Shown here: positions 55,748-64,000 of the stretch, one piece after another | Position numbering within the stretch: position 1 is the stretch's first letter | Layout of the letters: each line of letters begins with the position of its first letter | Assembly: GCA_947374865.1 (NCBI GenBank) | Contig: CANCDR010000001.1 | Coordinates: 372,001-436,000, forward strand | Source: Oxalobacteraceae bacterium | GTDB taxonomy: Bacteria > Pseudomonadota > Gammaproteobacteria > Burkholderiales > Burkholderiaceae_D | Length of the DNA stretch: 64,000 nucleotides | Direction: 5' to 3' | Translations under genes and position numbers: made by a program | Notes under the pieces: model-generated | Database searches by the model: none | Seen by the model: the letters and a program-made list of their open reading frames with translations, nothing else | What the model was told of the DNA's origin: nothing

Positions 55748-58453
55748 ATGGTATTTGTGGACCTAGCCTTTTTGACACACCCGCTTGCTTCGCGTTTTTA
55801 TCAACGCTGGTGCGACGCCGATCCTCGCCGTATCACGATGCTTGATGAGCTTAACGGATTATCGCTGAGCGAGACGGTTTTTGCAGAATTTTTACAAAAA
55901 AGTTTCATGGCTGGCTTACCTCTGCCGCGTGCCATGCGTTTATTACGTAATCTGGTGGTCTGCACGCTGATTCGGCGCGATTTGTCCGGTCAGGCCGATT
56001 TGGCCCAGGTGGTCGAGGTGATGAGCTGTTTTGCCGAATTTGCTGTCCGCACCCATGTGCTGGCGCTGCAGGAAGAAATGCAGCAGCAGCACGGTACACC
56101 TATCGGCGCAGAAAGCGGCCTGCCACAGCAGTTCATCGTCATCGGCATGGGCAAACTGGGCGGCAAAGAACTCAATGTCTCCTCCGATATTGATCTGATC
56201 TTCTGCTATGCCGAAGACGGCGAGACACACTGCACACAGGCCGAGCAGCGCAGCTTATCCAATCATGAATTCTTCGTCCGGCTCGGCAAACGGCTCATCG
56301 CCGCGCTCAACGATGTCACCGAAGATGGCTTCAGCTTTCGGGTCGACATGGCGCTGCGGCCCAACGGCGCCTCCGGACCGCTGGCGGCCAGCTTTGGCAT
56401 GCTGGAGGAGTACCTCATTGTGCAGGGCCGTGAATGGGAGCGTTATGCCTGGGTCAAGGCGCGCGCACTGACGGGCAGCGCGCAAGATATCGCCGCCATG
56501 ACGTCCATCGTGCAGGCCTTTGTCTATCGACGCTATCTCGATTTTGGCATGATCGATGCGATTCGCACCATGCACAGCCAGATCCGTGCTGAAGTCAAAC
56601 GACAGGAACTGCGCCATCCGGAGCGCAGCAATAACGTTAAACTCGGCCGGGGTGGCATTCGAGAGATCGAATTTCTGACGCAGGTGTTCCAGCTTATCCG
56701 CGGCGGACGAGACGCCAGTCTGCGCGATCGCTCTACCCGCGACACACTGCGCATGCTGGCCGCCAAACAGCTGCTGTCGCAGTCGATCGTCGATCAGCTG
56801 CTGTATGCCTATACCTTCCTGCGTAATCTTGAACATCGGCTGCAATATCTCGACGATGCACAAACCCATGTTTGGCCAGCCAATGCGCAAGATGGCCTGA
56901 TCATCAGCCACATGATGGCGTATGCCGAGCCGGCCGATCTGCTCGCAGAACTGGATCGTCAGCGCGATTTTGTCGCTGCCCAGTTTGATACCATGTTCAA
57001 CGACCCCAGCGATCCGGGCCTGCCGGCGGTGGTCAGACTGAACGATGACGATCCGCTGGAAACGATCGAAGCGTTTTTAACGCAGCATCATTTTCAAGAT
57101 CCGGCGGCTGGTGCCGAACGACTGGTCGCAACGTGGCAAAGCGCGCGCATGCAGACGCTGCCGGAAAACAGCCGCAGCAAAATGACCGCCCTAATTAACA
57201 GTGCCGTAAGCATCATCGTCACACTGGAAGACGGCCACGCAATTTGCTTGAATCGGCTGCTCGATTTCCTCCAGACGATCGCGCGCCGTGCTGCGTATCT
57301 GGCGCTGCTGACGGAATATCCCAGCGCGCTACGGCGCGTGATACGCATGATGCATGCCTCGGGTTGGGCGGCGACTTATCTTTGCCGTCATCCGCTCGTA
57401 CTGGATGAATTACTGGACGAGCGCTCGCTCAATGCGGAACCCGACTGGCCGGCTTTCATCGCTGAATGCCAGCGTCAGCTCGCCGCTGAACCGGGCGATA
57501 TGGAGCGCCAGATGGACATCCTGCGCGAGATGCATCATGCGCAGCAGTTCCGTCTGCTGGCACAAGATCTGGAAGGCAGTCTGAGCGTCGAGCGACTGGC
57601 CGATCATTTGTCGGCACTGGCCGATGCCTTGGTCAGCGTCACCCTGCAGGCAGTCTGGCAGACCATCACCCAACGCCATTGTGAGGTGCCCCATTTTGCC
57701 GTGATCGCCTACGGTAAATTAGGCGGCAAGGAACTCGGCTATGCCTCCGACCTGGACGTGATTTTTCTGTACGACGATGAAGATCAGGACGCGCCCCCGC
57801 TGTATGCCAAATTAGCCCAGCGCTTCATTACCTGGATGACCAGTCATACGGCAGCCGGCATCCTGTTTGATATCGACGTTGCATTGCGTCCGGATGGCGC
57901 CTCGGGTCTGTTGGTCTCGAGCGTCAAGGCGTTTGAAAAATATCAGCACGAATCGGCCTGGGTCTGGGAACATCAAGCCTTGACGCGCGCACGCTTTTGC
58001 GCCGGCGATGCGCGTATCGGCGCGCGTTTTGAAACGATTCGCGAACAGGTTCTGCGCTTGCCGCGCGACCCGCTGAACTTGCGTGAAGAAGTGCTGTCGA
58101 TGCGCCAGAAAATGCATGATGCGCATCCTAATCGCAGCGCATTATTCGATCTTAAACAAGATGCCGGTGGCATGATCGATATTGAATTTATCGTGCAGTT
58201 TTTGGTCTTGCGTTATGCGTCTGAATACCCGCAGCTCACGGCAGATATCGGCAATATCGCGCTACTACTCTTGTGCGGCGAACTGGGCTTGATCGACGTA
58301 ACATTAGCGCACAGCGTGGCCGACGCGTATCGCCGGTATCGTAAATTACAGCATCAGAGTCGTCTGCAGGGAGAGGAAAACGCACGCATCGCGCCGCAGC
58401 GGATTGTGCAGGAAATGACGGACGTCAAAGCACTTTGGGCAGCCATGCCTTAG
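55748..58453 (+). CDS. glnE: Glutamine synthetase adenylyltransferase/adenylyl-removing enzyme
   Basis: A bifunctional enzyme of about 901 residues that adenylylates and deadenylylates glutamine synthetase under P-II control. Two nucleotidyltransferase halves: N-terminal GMGKLGGKELNVSSDIDLIF and C-terminal AYGKLGGKELGYASDLDVIF, each with the DxD metal residues. Length is near E. coli GlnE (946). The start is unclear; I use ATG 55748, which gives the usual N-terminal alignment. Convergent with gapA. Confidence 0.95.
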   Translation: MVFVDLAFLTHPLASRFYQRWCDADPRRITMLDELNGLSLSETVFAEFLQKSFMAGLPLPRAMRLLRNLVVCTLIRRDLSGQADLAQVVEVMSCFAEFAVRTHVLALQEEMQQQHGTPIGAESGLPQQFIVIGMGKLGGKELNVSSDIDLIFCYAEDGETHCTQAEQRSLSNHEFFVRLGKRLIAALNDVTEDGFSFRVDMALRPNGASGPLAASFGMLEEYLIVQGREWERYAWVKARALTGSAQDIAAMTSIVQAFVYRRYLDFGMIDAIRTMHSQIRAEVKRQELRHPERSNNVKLGRGGIREIEFLTQVFQLIRGGRDASLRDRSTRDTLRMLAAKQLLSQSIVDQLLYAYTFLRNLEHRLQYLDDAQTHVWPANAQDGLIISHMMAYAEPADLLAELDRQRDFVAAQFDTMFNDPSDPGLPAVVRLNDDDPLETIEAFLTQHHFQDPAAGAERLVATWQSARMQTLPENSRSKMTALINSAVSIIVTLEDGHAICLNRLLDFLQTIARRAAYLALLTEYPSALRRVIRMMHASGWAATYLCRHPLVLDELLDERSLNAEPDWPAFIAECQRQLAAEPGDMERQMDILREMHHAQQFRLLAQDLEGSLSVERLADHLSALADALVSVTLQAVWQTITQRHCEVPHFAVIAYGKLGGKELGYASDLDVIFLYDDEDQDAPPLYAKLAQRFITWMTSHTAAGILFDIDVALRPDGASGLLVSSVKAFEKYQHESAWVWEHQALTRARFCAGDARIGARFETIREQVLRLPRDPLNLREEVLSMRQKMHDAHPNRSALFDLKQDAGGMIDIEFIVQFLVLRYASEYPQLTADIGNIALLLLCGELGLIDVTLAHSVADAYRRYRKLQHQSRLQGEENARIAPQRIVQEMTDVKALWAAMP

Positions 58454-58481
58454 TGCGCGTGACAAGTTGAGGAACTGCCTG

Positions 58482-58516
58482 AAAAAAAACAGGCGCGGCA
58501 TTGAAGGCCGCGCCTG
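58482..58516 (-). terminator. Intrinsic terminator of gapA
   Basis: Perfect 10-bp stem CAGGCGCGGC/GCCGCGCCTG with a 7-nt loop, followed on the minus strand by eight T. It sits 33 bp after the gapA stop. Confidence 0.9.
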
Positions 58517-58548
58517 CATTGAACTAAGTAACGAACTTTCTTCGTGCT

Positions 58549-59559
58549 TTACTTCGCTGCCATGAGCGCCATCGTCGTGTCGAGCATGCGGTTGGAGAAA
58601 CCCCACTCATTGTCATACCACGACGAGACTTTCACCAGACGCCCTGAAACCTTGGTAAGCGTCGCATCAAAATTGCTGGAAGCCGGATTGTGGTTGAAGT
58701 CGACCGATACCAATGGCTCAGTGTTGTAAGTCAGGATACCTTTGAGCACGCCCTCGGAAGCCTTGAGCATGACGGCATTGACTTCTTCGACCGTGGTATC
58801 GCGGGCGGCGATAAACGACAAATCGACCAGCGAAACGTTAATGGTCGGCACACGAATCGCATAACCATCCAGCTTGCCATTCAACTCAGGCAGCACCAGA
58901 CCGACCGCGACCGCAGCACCGGTCTTGGTCGGGATCATGCTCTGGGTAGCCGAACGCGCGCGGCGCAAATCTTCGTGCATGACGTCGGTGAGGACCTGAT
59001 CATTGGTATAGGAATGCACCGTCGTCATCAGGCCATTGACCAGACCGATCACGTCATTCAACGGCTTGGCCATCGGCGCTAAACAGTTCGTCGTGCAGGA
59101 GGCATTGGAGATCACTGTATCGGTCGCCTTGAGCACGCCGTGATTGACACCGAATACGATCGTCGCATCGACGTCCTTGCCGCCCGGTGCGGAGATGATG
59201 ACTTTTTTGGCACCGCCAGCGATATGTGCCGAGGCTTTTTCTTTGGTGGTAAAAAAGCCGGTACATTCCAGCACCACGTCAACATTCAGGGAACCCCATG
59301 GAATATCGGCCGGGTTACGTTGCGCGAATACCTTGATCGGGTCGCCATTGACGATCATGACGTCGCCTTCGACCGTCACGGTGCCAGGGAACTTGCCATG
59401 CGCGGTATCGTAACGCGTCAAGTGGGCATTCGACTGTGCATCACCAAGATCATTGATGGCGACGATTTGAATATCGTTTTTTTTGCCGCCTTCGTAATGG
59501 GCACGAAGGATGTTGCGGCCGATGCGGCCGTAGCCATTAATTGCAACGCGGATGGTCAT
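58549..59559 (-). CDS. gapA: Glyceraldehyde-3-phosphate dehydrogenase, type I
   Basis: A 336-residue phosphorylating GAPDH. NAD-binding NGYGRIGRN; active site [17 protein letters not shown] with Cys; [15 protein letters not shown] at the end. GGAG 7 nt before ATG 59559. Ends at a strong terminator. The neighbouring transketolase and acetyltransferase genes lie upstream on the same strand, with a 14-bp repeat between. Confidence 0.98.
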   Translation of the reverse strand: MTIRVAINGYGRIGRNILRAHYEGGKKNDIQIVAINDLGDAQSNAHLTRYDTAHGKFPGTVTVEGDVMIVNGDPIKVFAQRNPADIPWGSLNVDVVLECTGFFTTKEKASAHIAGGAKKVIISAPGGKDVDATIVFGVNHGVLKATDTVISNASCTTNCLAPMAKPLNDVIGLVNGLMTTVHSYTNDQVLTDVMHEDLRRARSATQSMIPTKTGAAVAVGLVLPELNGKLDGYAIRVPTINVSLVDLSFIAARDTTVEEVNAVMLKASEGVLKGILTYNTEPLVSVDFNHNPASSNFDATLTKVSGRLVKVSSWYDNEWGFSNRMLDTTMALMAAK

Positions 59560-59616
59560 ATTATTCTCCAATAAAATTGACGAGCTTTAAAATAATCACT
59601 TCAAGTCGGCCAAGCT

Positions 59617-59654
59617 GTGCAAGCTTTACTGTGCAAGCTTTACTGCGCAAGCTT
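59617..59654. repeat. 14-bp tandem repeats between GNAT gene and gapA
   Basis: Two perfect copies of GTGCAAGCTTTACT (59617-59630 and 59631-59644) and a third changed copy starting GCGCAAGCTTA (59645) that runs into the GNAT stop codon. Confidence 0.85.
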
Positions 59655-60198
59655 AGCCGAGTGCCAGCGCTGACAAATCACGCCAGCCGTATCCCACTTC
59701 TTTCAAATCCAAATCGTCCCAGGTATAGCTCTGTTCGATCAACAGTTCGGCGCCCATTTTTTCATAAAACGTGCGGCCGATTTTATTTTCGGACAGCGTC
59801 CACACCAGCATGCCGTTAGCTTGTAAATCGAAGAAGGTTTGCGCGACCATTTGCAGCAGGCGCGTTCCCAGTCCCTGATCTTGCGCCGCGGGCAGCAGGT
59901 GAATCGCTGTCAGTTCGGCGGCCAGATCAAATTTTGGTTCCGGCAGCATATGGCCGGCGGCAAAGCCGACGATCTGCGCTTCGACCTCCACCACAAAAAC
60001 AGCCGCCATCCGGTTTGCCGGCGCGCTCAGTACCCGCTCCCACATGTCGATGCTTTCATCGACCTGCATGGCGTCCAGATAATCATCCGGCATGATGCCG
60101 CGGTAGGTGGCGCGCCAGCTGTCAACGCGCACCTGGGCAATTGCCGGTGCGTCGGCTAAGGTAGCGCGGCGCAAGACAATATTACTCACGCCGTTCAC
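59653..60198 (-). CDS. GNAT family N-acetyltransferase
   Basis: A 181-residue single-domain acetyltransferase. N-terminal [23 protein letters not shown], acetyl-CoA loop [14 protein letters not shown], and C-terminal [14 protein letters not shown] are typical of RimI-like GNATs. The GTG at 60198 overlaps the tkt stop; GTG at 60189 is an alternative. It is coupled to transketolase. Substrate unknown. Confidence 0.88.
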   Translation of the reverse strand: MNGVSNIVLRRATLADAPAIAQVRVDSWRATYRGIMPDDYLDAMQVDESIDMWERVLSAPANRMAAVFVVEVEAQIVGFAAGHMLPEPKFDLAAELTAIHLLPAAQDQGLGTRLLQMVAQTFFDLQANGMLVWTLSENKIGRTFYEKMGAELLIEQSYTWDDLDLKEVGYGWRDLSALALG

Positions 60199-62198
60199 GC
60201 CTGCTGTCCGAGGGTACGCTTGACGGCCGCGACGACCTTTTCAGTAGTGAAGCCGAAGTGCTTGAACAGCACGCCTGCCGGGGCCGATTCGCCAAAGCTG
60301 TCGATGCCAATGACGGCGCCTTCAAGACCCACATATTTGTACCAAAAATCTGTCACACCGGCTTCGATGGCTGTGCGTGGCAGACCCTTTGGCAGCACGC
60401 TGGCTTTGTAGACCGCATCCTGACGATCGAACACATCGGTGCTCGGCATGGATACCACGCGCACAGCGATGCCCTCGACCGCTAGTGCAACAGCGGCCTT
60501 GACGGCTAATTCGATTTCCGAGCCAGTCGCGATCAGTACTGCCTGTGGATTGGCGACGTCTTGCAGCACATAGCCACCCTTGGCAATATCAGCAATTTGC
60601 GCTGCGCTTCGTTCCTGATACGGCAAATTTTGACGCGAGAAAATCAGCGTGCTCGGACCGTTCTTACGTTGCACAGCGAACGACCATGCCACGGCGGATT
60701 CGACCGTATCGCAAGGACGCCAGTTATCCAGATTGGGGATCAGTCGCAAACTCGAAATATGTTCGACCGACTGATGGGTAGGGCCATCTTCGCCCAGACC
60801 GATCGAATCGTGCGTGAACACAAACAGCGAACGAATCTTCATCAAGGCCGCCATGCGCAAAGCATTGCGGCTGTAATCGGAAAAGGTCAGGAAGGTCGCG
60901 CCAAACGGAATATAGCCGCCGTGCAGGGCGATGCCGTTCATGATGGCGCTCATGCCGAATTCGCGCACGCCGTAATTGATGTGATTGCCTGGAATATTAC
61001 GGCGCAAGTTGACCGATTCTTTCCAGTTCGTTAGGTTTGAGCCAGTCAAGTCAGCTGAGCCGCCGAGGAACTCCGGCAGCACCGGCGCGAGCGCCTGAAT
61101 CGCATTTTGGCTAGCCTTGCGGGTGGCGATGTTTTCTTTTTTGTCGACACAGCTGGCGATGTAGGCGGCCACGGTAGCTTCAAAACTGGTCGGCAGATCA
61201 CCCTTGACCCGGCGCAGCAATTCGGCGGCTTTTTGTGGAAAGGCGCTTTGGTAAGCCTGGAATGCCGTGTTCCATTGCGACTCCAACGCGGCGCCACTGG
61301 CTTTGGCATCCCATGCGGCATACACGTCGGCCGGGATTTCAAATGGCGCTGCTGTCCAGCCAATGGCTGCGCGCACGGCGGCGATTTCTTTGTCACCCAA
61401 GGCAGCGCCATGCACGTTGTGCGTGCCTTCCATGTTCGGCGAACCTTTGCCGATCACGGTGCGGCAGCAAATCAGGGTTGGCTTGTCAGACTGTTTGGCG
61501 CGCGTGATAGCGGCGTCCAGCGCGGCGACATCGTGTCCGTCAACGGCGGCGATGACGTTCCAGCCATAGGCCTCGAAACGCTTTGGGGTGTCGTCGGTGA
61601 ACCAGCCTTCGACATGGCCGTCGATTGAAATGCCATTGTCGTCATACAGTGCGATGAGTTTGTTCAAGCCCAGCGTGCCGGCCAGCGAACAGGCTTCGTG
61701 CGAAATGCCCTCCATCAGACAGCCATCGCCCAAAAATGCGTAGGTGAAGTGATCGACAACTGCATGGCCAGGCTGATTGAATTCAGCCGCCAGCAGCTTT
61801 TCTGCCAGCGCCATGCCGACTGCGTTGGCGATGCCCTGACCGAGCGGACCCGTCGTGGTCTCGATGCCCGGTGTGACATCGACTTCCGGATGACCCGGCG
61901 TCTTGGAATGCATCTGACGGAAATTACGCAGCTCATCCATCGACAGATCGTAGCCGGTCAGATGCAGCAAGGCGTAGTGCAGCATCGATCCATGGCCATT
62001 CGAGAGCAAAAAGCGGTCACGGTTAAGCCATTTCGGATTGGCCGGATTGTGCGCATAGTGCTTGGACCACAGCGCGACGGCGATTTCCGCCATCCCCATC
62101 GGCATGCCGGGGTGGCCCGAATTGGCCTTTTGGACGGCATCCATTGCCAGTGCGCGGATCGCATTGGCCATTTTGTTACTGATAGCGGTGGAAGTCAT
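60195..62198 (-). CDS. tkt: Transketolase
   Basis: A 667-residue TPP enzyme of the pentose phosphate pathway. Signature [17 protein letters not shown] near the N-terminus, TPP motif [15 protein letters not shown], and [10 protein letters not shown]-type loop; the C-terminal half has [15 protein letters not shown]. Its stop overlaps the following GNAT start by GTGA. Confidence 0.98.
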   Translation of the reverse strand: MTSTAISNKMANAIRALAMDAVQKANSGHPGMPMGMAEIAVALWSKHYAHNPANPKWLNRDRFLLSNGHGSMLHYALLHLTGYDLSMDELRNFRQMHSKTPGHPEVDVTPGIETTTGPLGQGIANAVGMALAEKLLAAEFNQPGHAVVDHFTYAFLGDGCLMEGISHEACSLAGTLGLNKLIALYDDNGISIDGHVEGWFTDDTPKRFEAYGWNVIAAVDGHDVAALDAAITRAKQSDKPTLICCRTVIGKGSPNMEGTHNVHGAALGDKEIAAVRAAIGWTAAPFEIPADVYAAWDAKASGAALESQWNTAFQAYQSAFPQKAAELLRRVKGDLPTSFEATVAAYIASCVDKKENIATRKASQNAIQALAPVLPEFLGGSADLTGSNLTNWKESVNLRRNIPGNHINYGVREFGMSAIMNGIALHGGYIPFGATFLTFSDYSRNALRMAALMKIRSLFVFTHDSIGLGEDGPTHQSVEHISSLRLIPNLDNWRPCDTVESAVAWSFAVQRKNGPSTLIFSRQNLPYQERSAAQIADIAKGGYVLQDVANPQAVLIATGSEIELAVKAAVALAVEGIAVRVVSMPSTDVFDRQDAVYKASVLPKGLPRTAIEAGVTDFWYKYVGLEGAVIGIDSFGESAPAGVLFKHFGFTTEKVVAAVKRTLGQQA

Positions 62199-62353
62199 GA
62201 TGGGCTGTATGAGAAAAGTAAGTGATCGTGTTCAGGCGTGCAGCGGCAGCGGAGTCCGTTTATCTTGCTGCAAAGCGCCATATTTTACCAGAGTGGGACC
62301 CCGCCAGCCGTTTCCGGGATTAGAATCGACGCATCGCCACTGACTGCTACCCC

Positions 62354-63079
62354 ATGCCCCGTTTTTATTGTCCCCTTCCCTTGAATCTCGCCAGCCTGAT
62401 CACGCTGCCGCCTGAACTGGCTCACCATGTGCAGGTACTGCGGCTAGCTGTGGGCGATCAGATCACGCTCTTTAATGGGCAAGGCGGCGAAGTCACGGCC
62501 AGCTTGACGCAGATCGAAAAAAAACATGCCAGCGCAGAAATCCTAACTTTTTTGCCACGCGAAGCTGAACTCCCCTATGCGATTACGCTTGCGCAGGCCC
62601 TGCCCGAAGCATCCAAGATGGACTGGATCATCGAAAAGGCGGTCGAGCTCGGCGTAACTGCCATCCAGCCTTTGGCGGCACAGCGCTGCGTGGTGCGCCT
62701 GTCGGCCGAAAGAGCCGTTAAACGCCATGCGCATTGGCAGGGCGTGATCGTCGCAGCGTCGGAGCAATGCGGACGTAATCGCTTGGCGGCCCTGGCTGAG
62801 GTGGCCGATTTCCAGCAATGGATCAAGCAGCCAGGCGGGCCGCAGCGGGTTCTGCTTTCGCCACGCGCAACCGAATCGCTCTCCCAATGGGCGCAGCATC
62901 AGCCGCCGCAGCCCCTGAGCTTACTGATCGGACCCGAAGGCGGTCTGAGCGATCAGGAAGAAGCCAGCGCGCTGGCCCATGGCGCACTGGCCTTGTCCAT
63001 GGGTAGCCGCATTTTACGTACTGAAACAGCAGGTCTGGCGGCGCTTGCAACACTCAATGCTATATGGGAATTACGCTGA
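62354..63079 (+). CDS. rsmE: 16S rRNA (uracil-1498 N3)-methyltransferase
   Basis: A 241-residue SPOUT methyltransferase. N-terminal PUA-like part HHVQVLRLAVGDQITLFNGQG; C-terminal knot SLLIGPEGGLSDQEE and SMGSRILRTETAGLAAL are diagnostic for RsmE. Divergent from tkt. No clear ribosome-binding site. Confidence 0.96.
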   Translation: MPRFYCPLPLNLASLITLPPELAHHVQVLRLAVGDQITLFNGQGGEVTASLTQIEKKHASAEILTFLPREAELPYAITLAQALPEASKMDWIIEKAVELGVTAIQPLAAQRCVVRLSAERAVKRHAHWQGVIVAASEQCGRNRLAALAEVADFQQWIKQPGGPQRVLLSPRATESLSQWAQHQPPQPLSLLIGPEGGLSDQEEASALAHGALALSMGSRILRTETAGLAALATLNAIWELR

Positions 63080-63137
63080 CAAAATTTTTGCATTGTTCAA
63101 CCAAATGGTGTAGCTTAAATCTCCAATTGGAGGAAAT

Positions 63138-63653
63138 ATGAAACAGCCCAAAAAACCTTCTGCCGTTGCGCACGCTGTCGAACAAACTCCCGTGCACTAT
63201 GCAAGCGCCCCCGTCGCACGTCGGGTCAGTTCACCGATCACCGATGCGCTCTTTGCCCGCTTGGTCAAACACGCGCCGGGAAGCGGCAACGAAGCCATCC
63301 TGGCCATCCGTAGCGGCTACCCCGCCTCAATCCTCAAGTCCGCCGGGTATTACTTTGGCATTCCTGATGCGCGCATCCAGCGCATCACCGCCGTACCGGC
63401 CACCACCGCCCAGCGGCTGGAAAAAAACGCCGCCAATATTGATCCTGCAGCCAGTGAACGTATTCACCGCATGGGCATCGTGACGCGGATAGCGATCGAA
63501 GTCTTCGATAACAAACAGACTGCACTAAGCTGGATGTGTCGCAGCAATCCGGCACTGGCCGACTCCGCGCCGCTCGACCTGCTCGACACCGAACCAGGCG
63601 CGATCGCGGTACGACAGATTTTGAACGCGATTGCTACAGGCGGCGTCGTTTGA
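63138..63653 (+). CDS. Xre/MbcA/ParS-type antitoxin (DUF2384)
   Basis: A 171-residue putative antitoxin. The N-terminal part (about 1-60) is a basic, disordered lead; about 70-110 hold a helix-turn-helix-like segment with TAQRLEKNAANIDPAASERI; the C-terminal toxin-binding domain shows KQTALSWMCRSNPALADSAPLDLLDTEPGAIAVRQILNAI, matching the family LxxPxxALGGxxPLDLLxTxxGxxxVxxLLxRI pattern. GGAGG 5 nt before the ATG. The RES toxin starts 19 bp downstream. Confidence 0.9.
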   Translation: MKQPKKPSAVAHAVEQTPVHYASAPVARRVSSPITDALFARLVKHAPGSGNEAILAIRSGYPASILKSAGYYFGIPDARIQRITAVPATTAQRLEKNAANIDPAASERIHRMGIVTRIAIEVFDNKQTALSWMCRSNPALADSAPLDLLDTEPGAIAVRQILNAIATGGVV

Positions 63654-63672
63654 AGCGCTGCAGGACTATGTA

Positions 63673-64000
63673 ATGCGGCTCTGGCGCATCACCAGCCATC
63701 AATGGGCCTTGGACCGGCAATGCGAAGGCGCGCGTCAGTTCGGCGGTCGCTGGAACCCGCCCGGTACTGCCGCGCTGTATGCCGCCACCACGGTGGAGCT
63801 CTGCGCACTGGAAAAATTTGTCCATGTGGGCGCAATTGGGGGAGCCGTTCAGGGCATATTTCAAGGTCCGCGTCTGGTGCTGGTGGCAATCGATCTGCCT
63901 GACGATCCCGAGTTGATTCACTCCGCAGAAACAGCAAAGCTGCCATCGAACTGGGCTGCCTTGCCGGCCCCCGCCAACACGCAGAACTTTGGCCAACAAT
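63673..64000 (+). CDS. RES-domain toxin, 3' end cut by window
   Basis: At least 109 residues of a RES-family protein: MRLWRITSHQWALD, then the conserved GGRWNPPGTAALYAATTVELCALE, with the Arg (26), Tyr (36) and Glu (47) that form the active site in RES toxins. Family knowledge: such toxins (MbcT, Res, ParT) degrade or phosphorolyse NAD+ or transfer ADP-ribose. It lies 19 bp after the antitoxin and is coexpressed. Because it is cut by the window end it was read directly from the bases. Confidence 0.92.
   Translation, partial: MRLWRITSHQWALDRQCEGARQFGGRWNPPGTAALYAATTVELCALEKFVHVGAIGGAVQGIFQGPRLVLVAIDLPDDPELIHSAETAKLPSNWAALPAPANTQNFGQQ

Overview
The window looks like chromosomal DNA of a betaproteobacterium in the Burkholderiales, most likely the Oxalobacteraceae. 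This is inferred from gene content and order: orn/M48 peptidase/pterin dehydratase/rsgA, divergent yhdP and glnE, tkt next to gapA and rsmE, a large NAD-type glutamate dehydrogenase, and a PHA synthase beside a P-type ATPase. Genes are dense on both strands. I see no rRNA, tRNA, CRISPR array, IS element or prophage.

Layout. 1-8.1 kb holds a stress or carbon-overflow cluster: an acyl-CoA synthetase/GNAT fusion (5' end outside the window), a P-type cation ATPase, a PHA synthase, then BON-domain and DUF5335-like proteins on the opposite strand. 8.3-15.4 kb is a minus-strand envelope group: a 1238-residue coiled-coil membrane protein, a TPR lipo/periplasmic-type protein, an L,D-transpeptidase and a glycerophosphodiester phosphodiesterase whose start codon lies in a 9-bp tandem repeat. 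15.5-19.2 kb has two divergent exported amide hydrolases. 19.2-29 kb covers nitrogen and cofactor metabolism: a BLUF photoreceptor coupled to folE, NAD-glutamate dehydrogenase, an amino-acid permease, an acetylornithine-type aminotransferase and an AraC/GlxA-type regulator. 29-38.8 kb is mixed: gamma-glutamyltransferase, thioesterase, chemoreceptor, HMA metallochaperone, SrkA kinase, a YecA/SEC-C protein and several unknowns. 38.8-46.4 kb is housekeeping: orn, M48 protease, pterin dehydratase, rsgA, argF, argG, ppnP, murB and yajQ.

46.5-48.4 kb is a small AT-richer insert holding two tandemly duplicated genes for an unrecognised membrane protein family, one copy truncated. It is the clearest accessory segment. 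48.4-63 kb returns to core genes: DAHP synthase, tldD, yhdP, glnE, gapA, GNAT, tkt and rsmE. The right edge enters an Xre/MbcA/ParS-RES toxin-antitoxin pair; the RES toxin is cut by the window end.

The best candidates for undescribed biology are the giant coiled-coil/TPR/L,D-transpeptidase operon, the duplicated membrane protein pair, the folE-BLUF translational coupling, and a recurrent set of short in-frame or 5'-proximal tandem repeats (9048, 23388, 26474, 59617). All functional statements rest on motif recognition by eye; no database search was run.
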